Below, piece by piece: positions 1 to 8,113 of a stretch of DNA of 48,306 nucleotides. The stretch covers positions 1,918-50,223 of the forward strand of contig JAHELV010000026.1 in assembly GCA_024644015.1 (NCBI GenBank), given 5' to 3'. The position numbers and the translations under genes were made by a program. The notes under the pieces were generated by a model that was given only the letters and a program-made list of their open reading frames with translations, had not been told where the DNA came from and searched no databases. The stretch comes from Nitriliruptorales bacterium. GTDB lineage: Bacteria > Actinomycetota > Nitriliruptoria > Euzebyales > JAHELV01. Every line of letters starts with the position of its first letter. The stretch's first letter is position 1.

Positions 1-1
1 C

Positions 2-103
2 GATGTCGCGGCGTTCCACACCGCGGTCCTCGGCCACGCGGCCGTCCCACTGCGCACACTCGAGCGGCTGGTGGACGACTGGGTGACGGCACGGGCGCGC
101 TAG
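2..103 (+). CDS. C-terminal end of a DUF885-family protein (partial)
   Basis: Only the last 33 codons are in the window, ending at TAG 101-103. The tail reads FHTAVLGHAAVPLRTLERLV and then DDWVTARAR. This resembles the usual end of DUF885 proteins, where a 'FHD.VLG.GALPLDVLER.V..W' segment closes the helical, metallopeptidase-like fold. Function of the family is largely uncharacterised. The assignment rests on this short tail only, so it is tentative. The stop lies 3 bp before the first repeat unit. Confidence 0.55.
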   Translation, partial: DVAAFHTAVLGHAAVPLRTLERLVDDWVTARAR

Positions 104-106
104 ACC

Positions 107-250
107 GCGTGGCGGACCGTCTGCCGACGGACGCAAGTTCGCGGAGCCTGGTTCCGCGAAGCGCGTGGCGGACCGTCCTGACACGGTCGCAAGTTCGCGG
201 AGCCTGGTTCCGCGAAGCGCGTGGCGGACCGTCCCCTGCCGACGGTCGCA
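107..250. repeat. 56-bp tandem repeat, about 2.6 copies, with REP-like hairpin
   Basis: Units start at 107, 163 and 219 with GCGTGGCGGACCGTC. Each of the first two contains a hairpin with arms TTCGCGGA and TCCGCGAA and loop GCCTGGT (138-160 and 194-216). The third unit keeps the GCGTGGCGGACCGTC head but diverges after about 250; there the opposite strand reads GGAGCCTGTTTCG, as if the hairpin were partly present in inverted form. All three reading frames stay open through the repeat, which creates false N-terminal extensions for the next gene. Related copies occur near 7784 and possibly 46884. Confidence 0.85.
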
Positions 251-383
251 AAGTTTTTCGAAACAGGCTCCGTCGATCCACGATCGACCGGTGCGTCCGG
301 GTCCGCGTGCCACTATCGTCAGCACGCCGCGGTGGATGCGGCGTCGCAGTTACCCAGATGCCACGAGCGAGGTCTGCACCAGC

Positions 384-1184
384 GTGAGCGCCGTGATCAC
401 CTTTCTCTCGGACTTCGGTCTGACAGACACCTACAGCGGTATCTGTCGCGCCGTGATCGCCACGGTCGCGCCGGAGGCGACGGTGATCGACCTGACCCAC
501 ACGGTTCCCGCACTCGACGTCCGCCGCGGTGCCACCGCGCTCGCCGACTGCGTGTCGGTCGCTCCGGCCGCGGTGCACCTCGCGGTCGTCGACCCCGATG
601 CGGCGACCCGGCCCGGCGTCGCGCTCGTCGCCGGCGCCTCGCGCCTCGTCGGTCCGGACAACGGGTTGCTGCTGCCGGCAGCGGAGGCGCTGGGCGGCAT
701 CGACGCGGCCTATCTGCTCACCGACGGACGGTGGCACCGCGCGCCGGCGTCGCCGGTCTTCCGCGGGCGCGACGTGTTCGCACCGGTGGCCGCCCACCTG
801 GCCACAGGTGTCGCGCCCTCGGACGTCGGGCCGCGGATGGACCCCTGCCGGCTGCAGCGTCTGGACGGCGTGGACTCCGTCGTCGGGCACCGCCAGATCG
901 CCACGCAGATCCGTCACATCGACTGCTACGGCAACGTGCAGCTGTCGGTCACGACCGGCGATCTGCAGCGCGCCGGGCTCGACCATGGTCAGCCGGTGCG
1001 GGTCGGCACGCGGCATGAGACCCTTGACGTCCGCCGCGTCGACAGCTTCTCTGATCTGTCGTCGGGTGAGCTCGGGATCGTGGAGGACTCGTTCGGGTGG
1101 CTGGCAATCGTTGCCGGCGCTGCCGCCGCCGCCGACCGGCTGGACCTGCGGGCAGCTGATCCCGTCCGTCTCGGGGATGACTGA
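384..1184 (+). CDS. SAM hydroxide adenosyltransferase (DUF62, SAM hydrolase)
   Basis: The 266-aa product belongs to the DUF62 family, which hydrolyses S-adenosylmethionine to adenosine and methionine and is related to fluorinase/chlorinase. Visible family motifs are the N-terminal FLSDFGLTDTYSG with Asp10, VVDP (67-71), GPDNG (90-94), RGRDVFAPVAAHLA (127-140), the nucleotide-contacting CYGN (181-184) and the C-terminal SSGELGIVEDSFGWLAI. GTG 384 follows GAGG at 369-372 and places the conserved strand at residue 4. An in-frame ATG at 165 would start inside the tandem repeat and add a low-complexity tail, so it is rejected; GTG 393 is an alternative. It heads a run of plus-strand genes, with 3 bp to the next start. 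Confidence 0.85.
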   Translation: MSAVITFLSDFGLTDTYSGICRAVIATVAPEATVIDLTHTVPALDVRRGATALADCVSVAPAAVHLAVVDPDAATRPGVALVAGASRLVGPDNGLLLPAAEALGGIDAAYLLTDGRWHRAPASPVFRGRDVFAPVAAHLATGVAPSDVGPRMDPCRLQRLDGVDSVVGHRQIATQIRHIDCYGNVQLSVTTGDLQRAGLDHGQPVRVGTRHETLDVRRVDSFSDLSSGELGIVEDSFGWLAIVAGAAAAADRLDLRAADPVRLGDD

Positions 1185-1187
1185 GCG

Positions 1188-2342
1188 ATGAGTGCACTGG
1201 CGACAGCCCAGCGGGCGGTGGCCGCCTCCGCGGTTCCCCGGCCCGACCGGTCGACGCTCCAGCGGCTGGCGGCCTGGTACGCGCTGTCGCGGGTGGTCGT
1301 GTGGACGGGGGTGCTGGCGGGCTGGACCTTGCGCAGCGATCTGACGGCCAACGCACTGCTGCGGCGGCTCGACGCGAGCTGGTATCTGGACACGGCCGCC
1401 TTCGGCTATGCCGGCCGAGCGGCCACGCCGGACGCGATCGTCGCGGATCACGCGGTGCTCAGAGGCGCGTTCTTCCCGCTGTGGCCGCTGGTCGCCAGGT
1501 ACACGCGCCCGGCCGGTGTGCCGATCGAGGTCAGCGCGACCATCGTGGCGGCGCTGCTGGGGTTCGGCGTCGTTGTCGGGTCGTGGGTGCTCGTCGGCCG
1601 GGTCGCCGACCGTGCCGCCGCCGACCGCGCTGCGTTGCTGGTCTGCGTCTTCCCAGGGTCGTTCGTGCTGTCGATCGCGTACGCCGAGGCGCTGATGCTG
1701 TGCCTGGTGGTGCTCTGCCTGATCGCGCTGGTCGAACAGCGTTGGTGGCTTGCGGGCGTTGCGGCCGCGCTGGCGACCGCTGCGCGGCCGAACGCGATCG
1801 TGTTGCTGCCGGTGTGCCTGTGGGCCGCCGGTTCCGCCATCGCCCGCCGCGGTGAGTGGCGCAGCCTGGTCGCCCCCCTGCTCGCACCGATCGGGGCCAT
1901 CGGGTTCCATGCGTTCCTGTGGTGGCGCACCGGGCGGATCGACGCCTGGGATCTCATCCAGCGCAACGGCTGGGACGAACGGGTCGACTTCGGCGCGGGA
2001 AACGCGGAGCGACTCGGCAACCTGTTGCGCTGGTCCGACCCGGATCCGGGCACGGTGCTGCTCGGCCTCGGACTGCTGACGGTCCTCGCGGGAGCGTGGG
2101 CGCTGTGGTGGTGGCGGCCGCCCGCGGTGCTCGGGCTGTACGCCGGCGGCGTGATCGGGCTGGCGGCGATGGCACACACGCTCGGGCCACGGCCGCGGTT
2201 CGTCTTCACCGCCTTACCGCTCGTGTGGGCGCTCGCGGTACGCCTGCGCGGGGAGCGGTTCAACGCCCTGATCGGGGCGTCTACCGCCGGCCTCGCACTG
2301 CTCAGCGTCGTGTACATCGTCGGCAGCGTGGCCAAGCCGTGA
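1188..2342 (+). CDS. PIG-V-type membrane mannosyltransferase
   Basis: A 384-aa polytopic membrane protein that fits the PIG-V/GT76 family of dolichol- or polyprenyl-phosphate-sugar-dependent transferases. Diagnostic segments are the luminal acidic loop LDASWYLDTAAFGY (61-74), AFFPLWPLVARY (94-105), VFPGSFVLSIAYAEAL and the LATAARPNAIVLLP helix. About nine or ten hydrophobic segments are present. By family logic it would transfer a mannose-like sugar to a lipid or protein acceptor outside the membrane. The donor and acceptor cannot be read from sequence. Its stop overlaps the next GTG start (GTGA at 2339-2342), indicating translational coupling. Confidence 0.75.
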   Translation: MSALATAQRAVAASAVPRPDRSTLQRLAAWYALSRVVVWTGVLAGWTLRSDLTANALLRRLDASWYLDTAAFGYAGRAATPDAIVADHAVLRGAFFPLWPLVARYTRPAGVPIEVSATIVAALLGFGVVVGSWVLVGRVADRAAADRAALLVCVFPGSFVLSIAYAEALMLCLVVLCLIALVEQRWWLAGVAAALATAARPNAIVLLPVCLWAAGSAIARRGEWRSLVAPLLAPIGAIGFHAFLWWRTGRIDAWDLIQRNGWDERVDFGAGNAERLGNLLRWSDPDPGTVLLGLGLLTVLAGAWALWWWRPPAVLGLYAGGVIGLAAMAHTLGPRPRFVFTALPLVWALAVRLRGERFNALIGASTAGLALLSVVYIVGSVAKP

Positions 2343-3640
2343 CGTCCGACCCCGCGCGGCGTGGCCGACGACCGGACGCGGGTGCGAATGAGGCGTCGGG
2401 CGTCGGGTCGCGAGCGGTCCGCAGCCGTCGGGTCCTGGCGTGGCTCGTCACGCCACCTCAGGTCGCGCCCTTCCGGCCCGGCTCGTTCCGCAGCGGGGTG
2501 CACGACGCCGCGCCGGCTTCCTGGCTCGGCATCGCACTCGGGATCGCCTTCGGCGTCTGCTTCGCCACCGGGCTGTTGTCGCACCTGATCCAAAGTGGCG
2601 GAAGCCTGCTCGCCCACGACGTCGTCAGCGGTGGCGGGTGGCGGGCCTGGCCGACAACCGGTGGCGGCCTGTACCGTGTGACGCAGGGCCTGCACGTCGT
2701 CACGGGCGTGGCGTCGTTTCCCCTGCTGCTGGCGAAGCTGTTCGTGGTCTACCCGCAGCTGTTCACGTGGCCACCGGTTCGTGGCGCGCGACACCTGATC
2801 GAGCGGCTCAGCCTGCCCGTGCTGGTCGGGGGCAGCCTGTTCATGCTGATCACCGGCGTCCAGAACGTCATGTACTGGTACCCGTGGGGCTTCTTCTTCC
2901 CGGTCGGCCACTACTGGATGGCGTGGGTGACCTTCGGCGCACTGATCGCCCACGTCGGCGCGAAGGCGTCTGTCGCCGCGCAGGCCGTGCGGCGCGGACT
3001 GCCAGATGGCACCGCACCGCGCGACACGCTTCCGCCGGAGGGTGGACTGACGCGTCGGACGGTCCTGACCGGCGCCGTCGCCGCATCGGGGGTGCTCGTT
3101 GCCGCGTACGCGGGCGGCACGGTCCGGCCGCTCGAGCGGCTGGCGGTGCTCAACGCCCGGGCGCCTTCGGTCGGCCCGCAGGGCTTCCCGGTGAACAAGA
3201 CGGCGGCGTCGGCCGGCGTCGAGCTGACTGCGGTGGACCCCGCCTACCGCCTGCGCGTCGTGGGCAACGTCGGCGCCGAGTTGCGGCTGTCCCGCGCGGA
3301 CCTGCTGGCCCTGCCGCAGCACGAGGCGGTGCTGCCCATCGCATGCGTCGAAGGATGGTCGGCTACCAAGCGCTGGACCGGCGTCAGCGTGGCGACGTTG
3401 CTGTCCCGGGCCGGTGTGAGGCCGGGTGCCAGCGTGCGCGTGTCGTCGCTGCAGTCCGGAGGCTTCTACCGTGCCTGCGATCTGACTCCGGCGCTTGCCG
3501 CCGACGCCGACACCCTCCTCGCGCTGCAGGTCGAGGGCGAAGACCTCCACCTCGACCATGGCTACCCGGTACGGCTGATCGCCCCCAACAACCCCGGCGT
3601 GCTGCAGACCAAGTGGGTCGGTACCGTCGAGGTGCTGTGA
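2339..3640 (+). CDS. Membrane cytochrome-b-like / molybdopterin-dependent oxidoreductase fusion
   Basis: The 433-aa product has two parts. Residues about 60-215 are a four-helix membrane domain with well-placed histidines (H82, H119, H191, H205) that could ligate haem b. After an internal twin-arginine-like stretch and hydrophobic helix (LTRRTVLTGAVAASGVLVAA, 237-256), residues about 300-433 form a sulfite-oxidase/YedY-type molybdopterin domain with the candidate Mo ligand Cys336 in IACVEGWSATKRWTGV. The architecture suggests electron transfer from an external Mo site to a membrane haem. Substrate unknown. Start is GTG overlapping the previous stop. The next ORF begins at the last base of the stop. 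Confidence 0.8.
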   Translation: MTSDPARRGRRPDAGANEASGVGSRAVRSRRVLAWLVTPPQVAPFRPGSFRSGVHDAAPASWLGIALGIAFGVCFATGLLSHLIQSGGSLLAHDVVSGGGWRAWPTTGGGLYRVTQGLHVVTGVASFPLLLAKLFVVYPQLFTWPPVRGARHLIERLSLPVLVGGSLFMLITGVQNVMYWYPWGFFFPVGHYWMAWVTFGALIAHVGAKASVAAQAVRRGLPDGTAPRDTLPPEGGLTRRTVLTGAVAASGVLVAAYAGGTVRPLERLAVLNARAPSVGPQGFPVNKTAASAGVELTAVDPAYRLRVVGNVGAELRLSRADLLALPQHEAVLPIACVEGWSATKRWTGVSVATLLSRAGVRPGASVRVSSLQSGGFYRACDLTPALAADADTLLALQVEGEDLHLDHGYPVRLIAPNNPGVLQTKWVGTVEVL

Positions 3641-4167
3641 TGACGGGCGCCGGGCAGCGGACAAACGACGTGGCCACCGATCTCGACACGCGGGTCGAAG
3701 CCGTGCCGGGATGGCTGTTCTGGGGCTTGACGGTGCTGGGCGCGCTCGTTGGCGGGTTCGGGCTGTACGGCATGTGGCTGCATCGCGGCACCGGAATCCT
3801 CGACGTCCGCTGGCGGCCGATCCTCACGTGGGTGGTGGGCGCGATCGTCGCCCACGACCTGGTCTTCGCCCCGCTCGCGCTTGCCGCGGGCAGGGGCCTG
3901 CGGTGGGTCCGCCCCCGCGCGCTGCGCGCCCCGCTGCAGACGGGCCTGGCCCTGTCGGCGTTGGTCACGTTGCTCGCGTTCCCGCTGGTACGCGGCTACG
4001 GCGTACGCGCCGGCGACCCGTCGCGACTGCCGTTGCACTACGGTGTCGGGTATCTCGTGCTGCTCGGGGTCATCTGGGTCGGTTGCGCGGGGTGGGCGTG
4101 GTATCGCGGACGGGACCGGGATGATGGTGCAGGCTCCGCTGCCACCCGGCCCACGGGCCGCTCGTAG
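3640..4167 (+). CDS. Small multi-pass membrane protein, unknown
   Basis: A 175-aa protein with four predicted membrane helices (GWLFWGLTVLGALVGGFGLY, the LTWVVGAIVAHDLVFAPLAL segment, a third near LALSALVTLLAFPLV, a fourth near GYLVLLGVIWVGCAGWAW). I do not recognise a family. The ATG shares a base with the TGA of the oxidoreductase gene (TGATG), so the two are almost certainly co-translated. It may be a partner or assembly factor of the membrane molybdoenzyme. That role is inferred from context only. The C-terminus is a charged cytoplasmic tail. Confidence 0.75.
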   Translation: MTGAGQRTNDVATDLDTRVEAVPGWLFWGLTVLGALVGGFGLYGMWLHRGTGILDVRWRPILTWVVGAIVAHDLVFAPLALAAGRGLRWVRPRALRAPLQTGLALSALVTLLAFPLVRGYGVRAGDPSRLPLHYGVGYLVLLGVIWVGCAGWAWYRGRDRDDGAGSAATRPTGRS

Positions 4168-4187
4168 TCGAACGGAGCGAGTTTCCC

Positions 4188-5249
4188 ATGCAGGTTCTGG
4201 TCACGGGCGGCGCCGGCTTCATCGGGTCGCACGTCGTGGATGCGCTGGTCGCGGACGGGCATCGCGTGCGGGTGCTCGACGTGCTGTCCGATGCCGCGCA
4301 CGCGGGGCGTCCGTCCTACCTGCGTGGTGACGTCGACTACGTCGAAGCCGACCTTGTGTCGGTCGCGAGACGCCCGCGAATCGTGGCCGGCACGGACGCC
4401 GTCGCGCATCTCGCGTCACGCGTGGGCATCGGCAAGGACTTCCTGGACGCGCCCGACTACGTCCGTGACAACGCGCTGGGTACCGCGGCGCTGCTCCGGG
4501 CGCTGGCCGAGACCGGCTTCGCGGGCAGGTTGGCCCTGGCCAGCTCGATGGTCGTCTACGGCGAGGGTCGGTACCGTGGGTCGGACGGTCGTGTCGTCCG
4601 GCCGCCCCAACGCGACCCCGACGACCTGGCGGCGGGCCACTTCGAGCCACGTGATCCGCGGACCGGGGACGCATTGGTCCCGGACGCGGTGCCCGAGGAT
4701 GCGCCAATCGACCCGCGCAGCACCTACGCCGCGACGAAGGTGCACCAGGAGCATCTGTGCCGCGTGTTCGGCGCGGAATGTGGCGTGCCGGTCACGATGC
4801 TGCGGTACCACAACGTCTACGGACCCCGCATGCCCAGAGACACCCCGTACGCCGGCGTCGCGAGCATCTTTCGCAGCGCCTACGAGATCGGCCATGCCCC
4901 GCAGGTCTTCGAAGACGGTGGGCAGCTGCGCGACTTCGTCCACGTCACCGACGTCGCGGCCGCCACCGTGCGGGCGCTGCTGATACCCACACCGGTCGAC
5001 GGACCGGTCAACGTGGCCAGCGGCACGCCGAGGTCGGTGCTCGACCTGGCCGTCGCACTGCGTGCCGCGTTCGGCCCGCATGCGCCCGAGCCCGTGGTCA
5101 CGGGACGGTGGCGGGTCGGCGACGTGCGGCACGTGTTCGCCGATCCGACCAGGGCGCGCCGCGAACTGGGTTTCAGCGCCGGCATCGACTTCGCCGCCGG
5201 CGTCGCCGACTTCGCCACCGCCCCGCTGCGCGCGTCGCTGGCGGGATAG
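4188..5249 (+). CDS. NAD-dependent sugar epimerase (dTDP-L-rhamnose 4-epimerase-like)
   Basis: A 353-aa extended SDR protein. The Rossmann motif VTGGAGFIGSHVVDAL is at residues 5-20, the catalytic segment is LASSMVVYGEG followed by Ser-Thr-Tyr-Ala-Ala-Thr-Lys (YxxxK). The long insert between the VYGEG strand and the YxxxK helix (about 50 residues, with a DPDDLAAG stretch) resembles 4-epimerases of dTDP-L-rhamnose/6-deoxy-L-talose type rather than UDP-glucose epimerase. It would supply an activated sugar to the glycosyltransferases on either side. It starts 20 bp after the membrane protein and ends 5 bp before the next gene. Confidence 0.8.
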   Translation: MQVLVTGGAGFIGSHVVDALVADGHRVRVLDVLSDAAHAGRPSYLRGDVDYVEADLVSVARRPRIVAGTDAVAHLASRVGIGKDFLDAPDYVRDNALGTAALLRALAETGFAGRLALASSMVVYGEGRYRGSDGRVVRPPQRDPDDLAAGHFEPRDPRTGDALVPDAVPEDAPIDPRSTYAATKVHQEHLCRVFGAECGVPVTMLRYHNVYGPRMPRDTPYAGVASIFRSAYEIGHAPQVFEDGGQLRDFVHVTDVAAATVRALLIPTPVDGPVNVASGTPRSVLDLAVALRAAFGPHAPEPVVTGRWRVGDVRHVFADPTRARRELGFSAGIDFAAGVADFATAPLRASLAG

Positions 5250-5254
5250 CCGGC

Positions 5255-5947
5255 GTGGACGGCGTCGTCGCGGTCCTACCGGCGCTCAACGAGGCCGACG
5301 CGCTGCCCGCAGCGCTCCGTGGGGCACCGGACTGGGTCGAGCTCGTCGTGGTCGACAACGCCTCGACCGACGGCACGGCGGCCGTCGCGACGGCGCTGGG
5401 GGCGCGCGTGGTCAGCGAGCCGTTCCGCGGCTACGGTGCGGCGGTGCAGCGTGGCCTGGCCGCCGCCGCGGGCGCGCAGTACATCGCGATCCTCGATGCC
5501 GACGGCACGTTCGACTGGGCCGATCTGGCGCACATGCTCGCCCCCCTGCAGCAGGGTCGCGCCGACGTGGTGTTCGGTCGGCGCGCTCCGTGCCGGCGGG
5601 AGCCGGGCGCGATGCCGCGGCACGTCGCGGCCGCCAACGCCGTGCTCGGGCGCCTGTGCGGCCGGATCGCGGGAGTGGATCTGCACGACATCGGCCCGTT
5701 CAAGGTGCTCCGCGCCGACGTCGTGGACCTGATCGGTGCGCGCGACCGCACGTACGGCTGGCCGCTGGAGTTCGCGCTGCGCGCCGCACGCGCTGGTCTG
5801 CGGATCCGCGAGGTCGACGTCGCGTACCGCGTCCGGGCTGGTGTGTCCAAGGTCACAGGCAGACCGTGGCCCACGGTGAAGACCGCGGTCAGGATGCTGG
5901 TGGTCCTGGCCGGACACGCGGTCGCCGTGCGCCGTGGTGGCGGCTAG
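5255..5947 (+). CDS. Family 2 glycosyltransferase
   Basis: A 230-aa soluble GT2/GT-A enzyme with VVAVLPALNEADALPAAL at the N-terminus, VVVDNASTDGT for nucleotide binding, and AILDADGTFDW as the metal-binding DxD-like motif. The length and lack of membrane helices match dolichol-phosphate-mannose-synthase-like or glucosyl-3-phosphoglycerate-type GT2 proteins. Paired with the epimerase 5 bp upstream it probably uses a nucleotide sugar to glycosylate a lipid or polymer. GTG at 5255 is the only start that keeps the first beta strand. The stop overlaps the convergent 6-phosphogluconolactonase gene by 4 bp. Confidence 0.85.
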   Translation: MDGVVAVLPALNEADALPAALRGAPDWVELVVVDNASTDGTAAVATALGARVVSEPFRGYGAAVQRGLAAAAGAQYIAILDADGTFDWADLAHMLAPLQQGRADVVFGRRAPCRREPGAMPRHVAAANAVLGRLCGRIAGVDLHDIGPFKVLRADVVDLIGARDRTYGWPLEFALRAARAGLRIREVDVAYRVRAGVSKVTGRPWPTVKTAVRMLVVLAGHAVAVRRGGG

Positions 5948-6642
5948 ACCGGCTCGCTCAGCTCGGCCGCGGCGTCGTGGGTCGCGATCACGATGACATC
6001 GCGCCGGCGAATCCGTGACGCCGGAACGCCGGTGCCCTGCAGCGCCCGCCGCAGCGCCGCGGCCTTGTCGGCGCCGGTCACCTGCCAGACCACCAGCCGC
6101 GCCGCGTTGATCGTCGGATAGGTCATCGTCATGCGCATGCGCCCCTGGTACGGTCCTGCGATCGCGACCCAGCGGTCACGGACGTCGAGTACCGGGTCCC
6201 CCGGGATAAGCGATGCTGTGTGGCCGTCCGCGCCGAGGCCGAGGTGCACGACGTCGGCGATCGGCGGGACGCCACACACGGTCTGCAGACGCGTCGCGTA
6301 GCTTCTCGCCGCGGCCTCGAGGTCGTCGTCGGTGACCGGCATCGGGTGCAGTAGCGGCTCCGGGACGGTGTCATCGGCCAGCAGCGTGTCGGCGATCATC
6401 GTCCAGTTGCGATCGGCGTGACCGTCGGGTGCAACCCGCTCGTCGACCTGCACGATGTGCGTCGCGTTCCATCGCACCGGCAGCCGGGCGAGGGCCCGCA
6501 GCATCGGCGCCGGCGTCGACCCCCCGCTGAACGCCAGCGCCGCCCGTCCATGCCTGCGGATTCCGGCGCGGGCCGCGTCGGCGATCACCTCGGCGGTCCG
6601 CCCGGCGACGGCGCTGCCGTCGTCGTAGGTCTCGATGCGCAT
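5944..6642 (-). CDS. pgl: 6-phosphogluconolactonase
   Basis: A 232-aa enzyme of the oxidative pentose phosphate pathway, hydrolysing 6-phosphogluconolactone to 6-phosphogluconate. Recognised by ALAFSGGSTPAPMLRAL (35-51), the WNATHIVQVDERVAP segment with a D.NW continuation, HLGLGADGHTASLIPGDP, and a C-terminal WQVTGADKAAALRRAL. Length matches SolB-type bacterial Pgl. Zwf and OpcA are not adjacent here. It converges on the glycosyltransferase gene. Confidence 0.92.
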   Translation of the reverse strand: MRIETYDDGSAVAGRTAEVIADAARAGIRRHGRAALAFSGGSTPAPMLRALARLPVRWNATHIVQVDERVAPDGHADRNWTMIADTLLADDTVPEPLLHPMPVTDDDLEAAARSYATRLQTVCGVPPIADVVHLGLGADGHTASLIPGDPVLDVRDRWVAIAGPYQGRMRMTMTYPTINAARLVVWQVTGADKAAALRRALQGTGVPASRIRRRDVIVIATHDAAAELSEPV

Positions 6643-6733
6643 GGCCGCAGGATGCCCCGGCCGGAGCGGTCCGCAACCCCTGGCCCCGGCCGCCGCGGCC
6701 CGCAGCCCCGGCCGCGGCGACCGGGGCGCTGCG

Positions 6734-8113
6734 TCACGGTCGCTCGAGCTGCTGCCGCACGGCGGCCAGGCCGCTCAGGGCTCGCGATTCGACGTCGTGG
6801 ATGCGCAGCAGGGTGTCGCCCATCTCGGAGAACCGCTGCTCGACGGCGTCGGGCGCCAACGGGCACTCGGCGTCCAGCGCCGCGCGGCGCTTCCACAACT
6901 CGGTGCCGGCCGCGGCCGCCTCGTCGGCGCCGCCGTCGCCGTCTCCGGCGACGCATTGACGAACCGTCACCGTCAGGTCGCGCAGGTGGCACAACTGGTC
7001 CTCGACGCCGATCGCGATGCTGCCGAGCTGTGTCCACAGCTCGGCGGCGTCACGCAGACCGTGAACCACGTCGCCGACGTCGATGCCCACCGTCGGGCCG
7101 ACCTCGGTGAGGAAGTCGGCGTACAACCCGCGCAGATGCCCACCGGTCATGCCCGACGCGCTCGTGGCCTCCCAGACCGACAGCAGCGCCCCGCACAGGC
7201 CGACCCGGTCGTCGAACACCTGCCGCCACCCCTTGGCGTCGCCGGCGGCCGTCATCAGCCGGCCCCACCTGCGCCAGGCGGGCAGTGCGAACGACGTCGA
7301 CGTGCCCAGCATCTGGCCGGTGCAGTCGTCGATGCCGGCGCTGATCGCGGTGCGCAACCGCCCAGCGGTGATCATCATGCCGTCGGGCAGCGGGTCGATC
7401 AGCAGGTTCTTGTAGGAGCCGACGCGAGCACGGGCACGGTCGAGCACCTCGCGGGTGACCGTGAGCGGGGCGCTACCGCGGTCGTCGAGCTGGATGCGGT
7501 CGCCGTCCCGCCCGATCACCACCACGGGGTGGCCGCCGTGGCCGCTCAGGTCCGACGGCAGCTGCCAGTACCCGAGCACGCCGCGGTCGGGCCAGACGAC
7601 CGCGGGCCTTCCCGCGTCGAGCGGGACGTCGAGATGGCGTGCCGCGGTCCTGGCGCCGCTGGTCGTCTGCCGGTCGTAGGGCACGCCGAGCCGGTCCAAC
7701 GCGGCTCGGACACCGCGGTCGTGGTACTGCCACTGGTTGCGGAATCCAAGCGTGACGACCCGGCTGTCGTCGTGGGCGGACTCCGTGGAGCCTGGTTCCA
7801 CGAGGCTCGCGGTGGACCGGCCCCGCCGGCCGGAGAACTCCCACAGGATGTAGCCGGCACCGAGGCCGCCCATCACGCCGAACACGACCGCCTCGGACAA
7901 CGGTGCGTTGTCGGGGCCGGTCACACCCGAGTTGGCCAGCACGTTGGCAACGACGGCGGCGTCGGGGTGCAACCCACCCCGCAGCTCGTAGCCGAGTACC
8001 GTCGGCATCGGCGGGTCGGCACCCACGACGTGCCGGCGCGCCGTCGTGTACCGCTCTCCCGTCTTGGCCATCCGCGCGCGGATCCGCGCCTTGCGTCGCT
8101 TGTCACTCGTCAT
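6734..8113 (-). CDS. BtrH N-terminal / DUF4872-like protein carrying an embedded hairpin repeat
   Basis: The 459-aa product begins with a basic leader (MTSDKRRKARIRARMAKTGE), then a segment like the BtrH N-terminal domain (LGYELRGGLHPDAAVVANVL, then SEAVVFGVMGGLGAGYILWE). The rest fits the DUF4872-type C-terminal half, with PVVVIGRDGDRIQLDDRGSA and a helical tail. BtrH is an acyltransferase of butirosin biosynthesis, but most family members have no assigned substrate and no biosynthetic cluster is visible here. Near residues 95-115 the coding sequence runs through a copy of the REP-like repeat (7784-7822), encoding an atypical Arg/Ser/Glu-rich stretch. GGAGGG sits 8 bp upstream of ATG 8113. 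It is divergent from the CBS/DUF294 gene. Confidence 0.7.
   Translation of the reverse strand: MTSDKRRKARIRARMAKTGERYTTARRHVVGADPPMPTVLGYELRGGLHPDAAVVANVLANSGVTGPDNAPLSEAVVFGVMGGLGAGYILWEFSGRRGRSTASLVEPGSTESAHDDSRVVTLGFRNQWQYHDRGVRAALDRLGVPYDRQTTSGARTAARHLDVPLDAGRPAVVWPDRGVLGYWQLPSDLSGHGGHPVVVIGRDGDRIQLDDRGSAPLTVTREVLDRARARVGSYKNLLIDPLPDGMMITAGRLRTAISAGIDDCTGQMLGTSTSFALPAWRRWGRLMTAAGDAKGWRQVFDDRVGLCGALLSVWEATSASGMTGGHLRGLYADFLTEVGPTVGIDVGDVVHGLRDAAELWTQLGSIAIGVEDQLCHLRDLTVTVRQCVAGDGDGGADEAAAAGTELWKRRAALDAECPLAPDAVEQRFSEMGDTLLRIHDVESRALSGLAAVRQQLERP
7784..7822. repeat. Dispersed copy of the REP-like hairpin inside a coding sequence
   Basis: CGTGGA-GCCTGGT-TCCACG (7784-7802) has the same 7-nt loop as the hairpins at 138-160 and 194-216. 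The stem base pair change is compensated (CGCGGA/TCCGCG versus CGTGGA/TCCACG). The flank CGAGGCTCGCGGTGGACCG aligns with CGAAGCGCGTGGCGGACCG of the tandem units. It lies in frame within the BtrH-like gene and introduces no stop. Confidence 0.7.

Noticed and set aside
107-250. CRISPR array.
   Set aside because: The repeats are contiguous 56-bp units without unique spacers and contain a REP-like hairpin.
165-383. Long N-terminal extension of the SAM hydroxide adenosyltransferase (start at 165).
   Set aside because: It would be encoded by the tandem repeat, which is open in all three frames and gives the same low-complexity peptides in each. The family starts at the FLSDFG strand, reached from GTG 384.
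1448-3664. 738-codon open frame on the minus strand.
   Set aside because: It lies opposite to the PIG-V and molybdoenzyme genes, has no family motif and has the Arg/Pro/His-rich look of a high-GC antisense frame.
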